This document shows, piece by piece, positions 5,386 to 8,151 of a DNA stretch of 8,151 bases. Numbering within the stretch: position 1 is the first letter of the stretch; each line of letters starts with the position of its first letter. The notes under the pieces were generated by a model that saw nothing but the letters and a program-made list of their open reading frames with translations, was not told the DNA's origin and ran no database searches. Position numbers and translations under genes: made by a program. Origin of the DNA: Chloroflexota bacterium (GTDB taxonomy: Bacteria; Chloroflexota; Limnocylindria; Limnocylindrales; CSP1-4); the NCBI GenBank assembly GCA_025355255.1, contig JANYAA010000474.1, positions 1-8,151 of the forward strand. The letters run 5' to 3'.

Positions 5386-6876
5386 TCAGCCCTCCAGATT
5401 GAGCCGCTCGCGAACGAGCGTGGTGACACGAGCCGCGTCGGCGGCACCGCCGGTAGCCTTCATGACTTGCCCTGTGAAGAATCCGGCGACGGGCTTGCCG
5501 GCGTGATAGTCGGCCACGGCGCGCGGGTTGGCGGCGATGACCTTGTCGATATGGCTCAGCAGCGCGGCGTCGTCCGAGATAGGTCCCGGGCCTGCGGCGG
5601 CCAGCAGGTTGGACGCCGGCGTGCCATCGGAGAGGTGGCGGTCCAGCAGGTCGCGGCCAACCTGCCGTGTGACGAGGCCGGAGGCGATGGCCCCCAGCAA
5701 CGTCGCAATGCCAGCGGGCGTGGAGGCGCCGGCCGTGCCCAGGAAGTTCGCATCACCAGCCTTGAGCGCTTTGGCGTGGGCGCCAGTGACGAAGTTGGCG
5801 ACCTCCTTCGCGGGTGCCGCGTCGACCCCAGCAGCAGCTGTGATCGCCTCGAACGCCGTCGTCATCGTCGCGTCGGCCGTGATCACCGCGGCGTCGTACG
5901 CGCCCAGGCCAAGCGCGGCGTAGCGGGCACGGCGAGCTGACGGCAGCTCCGGCAGCGCTGCACGCACGGCCGACACCCACCCGGCGTCAACGCGGAGGGG
6001 CGGCAAGTCCGGCTCCGGGAAGTAGCGGTAGTCCTCGGATGTCTCCTTGGCGCGCATCCGATAGGTCAACTGCCGGCCGTCGTCCCAGCCGCGCGTCTCC
6101 ATCACCAACGGCTCGCCGTTGTCGAGCGCATGCCCCTGCCGCTCGATCTCGTAGGCGATCGCCCGCTCCACGGACCGGAACGAGTTCATGTTCTTCACTT
6201 CCACCCGCGTCCCGAAAGGTTCGGTCCCGCGCGGCCGCAGCGACACGTTGGCCTCAACCCGCATCTGGCCGCGCTCCATATCGGCATCGGACACGCCGAT
6301 CGCCCGCAGCAGCAGCTGGAGCTCCTCCGCATAGCGACGGGCCTGCTCGCCGGTGCGGATGGTGGGCTCCGTGACCACCTCCATGAGCGGCGCGCCGGAG
6401 CGGTTGAAGTCCACGAGCGTGGTGCGATCTGCCCCGCCGCCCTCGCCATGGACCAGCTTCGCCGTGTCCTCTTCGAGGTGCGCGCGCCGGATCTCCACTA
6501 CAAACGGCCCGGCGGACGTCTCGATAGCTAGGCGTCCGTACGCCGCGAGCGGAATGGCGTACTGGCTGATCTGGTAACCCTTCGGGAGGTCCGGGTAGAA
6601 GTAGTTCTTGCGCTCCCATTGGGTGCGCTCCGGAATCTGCGCCCCGATGGCGAGACCCGTGGCGATGACGTACTCCACCGCCTGGCGGTTGATCACCGGC
6701 AGAGCACCAGGCAGACCCAGACACACCGGGCAGTTGTGCGTGTTGGGCGCGGCGCCGTCGTACGCCGTTGAGCAGCCGCAGAACATCTTGGAGTTGGTGC
6801 GGAGCTGGCAGTGGATCTCGATGCCGATGACGGCCTCGTACCGCTCGAGGACGGCATCAGCTGCGGTCGTGGTCAT
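5386..6876 (-). CDS. gatB: Aspartyl/glutamyl-tRNA amidotransferase subunit B
   Basis: The GatB subunit of GatCAB converts mischarged Glu-tRNA(Gln) and/or Asp-tRNA(Asn) to the amidated forms, using ammonia from GatA plus ATP. Its 496 residues match the family length. Visible blocks: YEAVIGIEIHCQL (13-25); zinc-type cysteines FCGC and CPVCLGLPG (Cys33, 35, 49, 52); RKNYFYPDLPKGYQISQY (89-106); HLEED (133-137); DFNRSGAPLMEVVTEP (156-171); MRVEANVSLRP (205-215); and EVKNMNS (226-232). The C-terminal YqeY-like tRNA-binding tail ends with GFFTGQVMKATGG and LVRERLNLEG. The ATG at 6876 was chosen because GatB homology starts just after it. The frame is open upstream to 7137, but that part looks non-coding and holds the palindromes. 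No clear Shine-Dalgarno precedes this ATG; an in-frame GTG six codons earlier is the main alternative. gatA and gatC are not in the window. Confidence 0.95.
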   Translation of the reverse strand: MTTTAADAVLERYEAVIGIEIHCQLRTNSKMFCGCSTAYDGAAPNTHNCPVCLGLPGALPVINRQAVEYVIATGLAIGAQIPERTQWERKNYFYPDLPKGYQISQYAIPLAAYGRLAIETSAGPFVVEIRRAHLEEDTAKLVHGEGGGADRTTLVDFNRSGAPLMEVVTEPTIRTGEQARRYAEELQLLLRAIGVSDADMERGQMRVEANVSLRPRGTEPFGTRVEVKNMNSFRSVERAIAYEIERQGHALDNGEPLVMETRGWDDGRQLTYRMRAKETSEDYRYFPEPDLPPLRVDAGWVSAVRAALPELPSARRARYAALGLGAYDAAVITADATMTTAFEAITAAAGVDAAPAKEVANFVTGAHAKALKAGDANFLGTAGASTPAGIATLLGAIASGLVTRQVGRDLLDRHLSDGTPASNLLAAAGPGPISDDAALLSHIDKVIAANPRAVADYHAGKPVAGFFTGQVMKATGGAADAARVTTLVRERLNLEG

Positions 6877-6926
6877 CGCCCGTGAGTTTCGCACACGCGC
6901 CCCGGGAGGGGCCCGCGGGGTTGTTC

Positions 6927-6943
6927 GATCACCACTGGTGATC
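6927..6943. promoter_or_regulatory. Perfect 17-bp palindrome, putative operator 1
   Basis: GATCACCA-C-TGGTGATC has perfect 8-bp arms around a single central base. It lies 51-67 bp upstream of the gatB ATG, a usual place for a repressor or activator site. A perfect, AT-containing palindrome of this length is unlikely by chance in such GC-rich DNA. The regulator is unknown. Confidence 0.6.
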
Positions 6944-7016
6944 AATGGCGGCGCTTCAGGCGGGCAAGCCGGAATTGGGCGCGGTCCCTGTCCGGCCGGT
7001 ACCGACTCCGAGGCAG

Positions 7017-7035
7017 ATATCACGGCTGGTGATAT
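7017..7035. promoter_or_regulatory. Imperfect 19-bp palindrome, putative operator 2
   Basis: ATATCAC-GGCTG-GTGATAT has perfect 7-bp arms around five bases and shares the right half-site CTGGTGAT with operator 1. The shared half-sites begin exactly 91 bp apart (6935 and 7026). Confidence 0.55.
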
Positions 7036-7055
7036 TCCCCCCCGTTTCCGCTCTT

Positions 7056-7073
7056 GGCACGCCTTGGCGTGCC
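7056..7073 (-). other. 8-bp stem hairpin in the gatB upstream region
   Basis: GGCACGCC and GGCGTGCC form a perfect 8-bp stem around a two-base centre. The strong GC stem could close the transcript of the upstream receiver-like gene or fold in a gatB leader RNA. No T-run follows on either strand, so it is not a classical intrinsic terminator. Confidence 0.45.
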
Positions 7074-7108
7074 CTTGCGGTGTCCCCACAAAGAGAATCG
7101 GCTGGTGA

Positions 7109-7125
7109 ATACCACGAGTGGTGAT
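7109..7125. promoter_or_regulatory. Degenerate palindrome, putative operator 3
   Basis: ATACCAC-GA-GTGGTGAT has 5-bp perfect inner arms (ACCAC/GTGGT), and the right half-site TGGTGAT matches the other two sites. That half-site lies 92 bp beyond the one in operator 2. A further partial half-site, CTGGTGAA, is just upstream at 7102-7109. Confidence 0.42.
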
Positions 7126-7175
7126 GACGGGGCCCACGCAGCCCCGGCGCAGGCGCTCGAAACGCCCGGAGCGGG

Positions 7176-7574
7176 TCAGGCGACGGGACGCAGCTCCGCA
7201 ATCGCCTGCTGGATGGCCGCATGCAGGTTGGCTCCGGTGGGCTGGCCGTACATCGACACGACACCGTGCGCCGGTTCATCGTCAAAGCCCGTCATGCCGA
7301 CACCCGGGAACGTGAGCACTATGGGGACGGCGGCGTGCACGCGGCGCAGGTCAGAGATGAGCCGCTGGGCGCCATCGATGTCGCCATCGGCAAATGCGTC
7401 ATACACCAGCACATCGGACCGGTCCGCCATGTCGCAGCGACCACCGTTCAGCACCGGGCAGGTGTTGGCGGATGGCCCGCTGCACTGCTCAACCTCGTAG
7501 CCGAAGCGGCGCAGTGACTCCACCTCCTGGTCGGCGAGGTCGATGTCGTGGTGGACGACGAGCGCTCGGGTCAT
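7176..7574 (-). CDS. Receiver-like (response-regulator-fold) protein with cysteine cluster
   Basis: A 132-residue single-domain protein. It begins like a receiver domain (RALVVHHDIDLADQEVESLRRFGYEVE), and VLVYD (55-59) fits strand 3 with Asp59 at the phosphoacceptor site. IVLTFPG carries Thr88 at the conserved Thr/Ser position. The C-terminal MYGQPT block corresponds to the usual x-K-P motif, but Gln111 replaces the invariant Lys. Between helix 1 and strand 3 is an insert with Cys31, Cys39 and Cys47 (CSGPSANTCPVLNGGRCDM), which normal receivers lack. It could bind a metal or form a disulfide. There is no output domain and no adjacent kinase. GGAGG lies 6 nt before the ATG, a strong start. Family assignment rests on pattern only, and canonical phosphotransfer is doubtful. 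The next gene downstream is gatB after 299 bp; the aminotransferase gene ends 119 bp upstream. Confidence 0.65.
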   Translation of the reverse strand: MTRALVVHHDIDLADQEVESLRRFGYEVEQCSGPSANTCPVLNGGRCDMADRSDVLVYDAFADGDIDGAQRLISDLRRVHAAVPIVLTFPGVGMTGFDDEPAHGVVSMYGQPTGANLHAAIQQAIAELRPVA

Positions 7575-7651
7575 GGCGGACCTCCATCACCCGGTGCCGT
7601 CCGCGGATCGAGCATCGCGGACGCCGGTAGCCGAAGGTTGCGCGTCTTCCG

Positions 7652-7669
7652 GCCCCTCCGCAAAGGGGC
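7652..7669 (-). other. GC-rich hairpin between the aminotransferase and receiver-like genes
   Basis: GCCCCT (7652-7657) pairs with AGGGGC (7664-7669) around a 6-nt loop. Flanking CTTC and GAAG can extend the stem across a small bulge. It lies about 25 bp after the aminotransferase stop in the direction of transcription, where a terminator would be expected, but no T-run follows. Confidence 0.35.
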
Positions 7670-7693
7670 GAAGGTCACAACCTCTAGAAAGGG

Positions 7694-8151
7694 CTATCCA
7701 GCGCTCTCCACCTTGAGCCGGCCGAGGAAACGCTCGATGCGCGCCAGCGCTTCCTCGAGCTTCTCGTAGCTGGTGGCGTAGCACATGCGCACGTGGCCTT
7801 CGCCCGACGGCCCAAACGCGTTGCCCGGGACGCAGGCGACCGCCTCCTCCTGGATCAGGCGCTCCACGAACTCGTCTGACGTGAGGCCGGTGGAGGAGAT
7901 GTTGGGGAATGCATAGAAGGCGCCGCGCGGCTCAAACGTGGGGAGGCCAAGGCGATTCAGGCCGTCCACCAGCAAACGCCGGCGTCGGTCGTACTCGGCG
8001 CGCATCGCCTCAACCGCGGGTTCACCGCCAGTGATCGCCACGAGCGCAGCGTCCTGCGCCACGGTCGGCGCCGACATGATCCCGTACTGGTGGACCTTGA
8101 CGATGCCCTCAAGCAGGTGCGCCGGGGCGCAGAGCCATCCCACGCGCCACC
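7694..8151 (-). CDS. Class I/II PLP-dependent aminotransferase, C-terminal part
   Basis: The gene is cut by the right window edge; about 152 C-terminal residues are present and the frame enters at base 8149 with WRVGWLCAP. That block follows the PLP-lysine segment in AspC/PatA-type aminotransferases (usually TGWR-G), so the lysine itself lies just outside the window. Also seen are KVHQYGIMSAPTVAQ (family oligomer/active-site loop), YDRRRRLLVDGLN, PRGAFYAFPNI (the usual P-x-G-x-F/Y-x-F block), the segment CVPGNAFGPSGEGHVRMCYA containing the substrate-carboxylate Arg (GHVRMCYA), and a C-terminal helix ending LKVESAG. The amino-acid substrate cannot be deduced. An in-frame GTG at 8143 exists but lies in the middle of the domain and is not the start. 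It is the first visible gene of the leftward series. Confidence 0.9.
   Translation of the reverse strand, partial: WRVGWLCAPAHLLEGIVKVHQYGIMSAPTVAQDAALVAITGGEPAVEAMRAEYDRRRRLLVDGLNRLGLPTFEPRGAFYAFPNISSTGLTSDEFVERLIQEEAVACVPGNAFGPSGEGHVRMCYATSYEKLEEALARIERFLGRLKVESAG

Larger units (their letters stand above)
6877..7175 (-). promoter_or_regulatory. gatB upstream region with a repeated palindrome array
   Basis: This 299-bp gap lies between the stop of the receiver-like gene and the gatB start. It contains three related AT-rich palindromes (6927-6943, 7017-7035, 7109-7125), a GC-rich hairpin (7056-7073) and a second GC-rich self-complementary stretch at about 6900-6920, close to the gatB start. 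No convincing -35/-10 pair was found on the minus strand. The density of symmetry suggests either transcription-factor operators or a structured gatB leader RNA. Confidence 0.55.

Noticed and set aside
6945..7124. Plus-strand 59-codon ORF in the gatB upstream gap
   Set aside because: It has no ribosome binding site, its start and end lie in the palindromes, it is Pro/Arg-rich low-information sequence, and it resembles no known protein.
6927..7125. Evenly spaced repeats as a CRISPR array
   Set aside because: The repeats are only 17-19 bp and differ from each other, the intervals are about 73 bp, and no cas gene is present.
6877..7137. N-terminal extension of gatB to an upstream start
   Set aside because: The added residues have no GatB similarity, the stretch contains the palindromes, and family homology begins right after the ATG at 6876.
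7586..7596. Possible fourth operator (ATCACCCGGTG) before the receiver-like gene
   Set aside because: Only one half-site fits; the right half loses the GAT end and it overlaps the gene's ribosome binding site. The match is too weak to count.

Overview
The window is GC-rich throughout (about two thirds G+C by eye), with dense genes, GGAGG-type ribosome binding sites and GTG as well as ATG starts. It encodes a GatB amidotransferase subunit, so the organism very probably makes Gln-tRNA and/or Asn-tRNA by transamidation. The style fits a high-GC free-living bacterium of the Chloroflexota or Actinomycetota type, probably from an environmental genome. No gene here fixes the phylum, so that is only a guess.

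Left part (1-3595): nucleoside uptake and salvage. A BMP/PnrA-type nucleoside-binding lipoprotein gene reads leftward from 1183. Diverging from it across about 145 bp is a compact rightward operon: a CoA-binding (YccU-like) protein, an E. coli-type two-domain cytidine deaminase whose start overlaps the previous stop, and a nucleoside phosphorylase of the Udp/PNP family. Together they suggest capture of nucleosides, deamination of cytidine and phosphorolysis to base plus ribose-1-phosphate. The first 344 bases are odd: the last part of the lipoprotein gene occurs as a perfect 119-bp inverted repeat around a 106-bp centre. The gene folds back on itself, and its true C-terminal end lies on the wrong strand. 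This is most easily explained as a chimeric contig end, but a real inverted duplication is possible.

Middle (3596-3857): a 262-bp gap between convergent genes with no credible gene, containing a 14-bp perfect inverted repeat 170 bp apart.

Right part (3858-8151): all genes read leftward. In transcription order they are the C-terminal part of a class I/II aminotransferase (cut by the window edge), a short receiver-like protein with a cysteine cluster and an altered active site, a 299-bp regulatory gap, gatB, a coupled 90-residue two-helix membrane protein, and a Cys/Met-metabolism PLP enzyme with unusual active-site residues. The gap upstream of gatB holds three related AT-rich palindromes with the half-site TGGTGAT, their centres about 91 bp apart, plus a strong 8-bp hairpin. 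This is the most intriguing regulatory structure in the window.

No rRNA, tRNA, transposase, CRISPR array or phage gene was seen. Apart from the fold-back at the left edge and the operator-like array before gatB, the content is mainly ordinary housekeeping metabolism.
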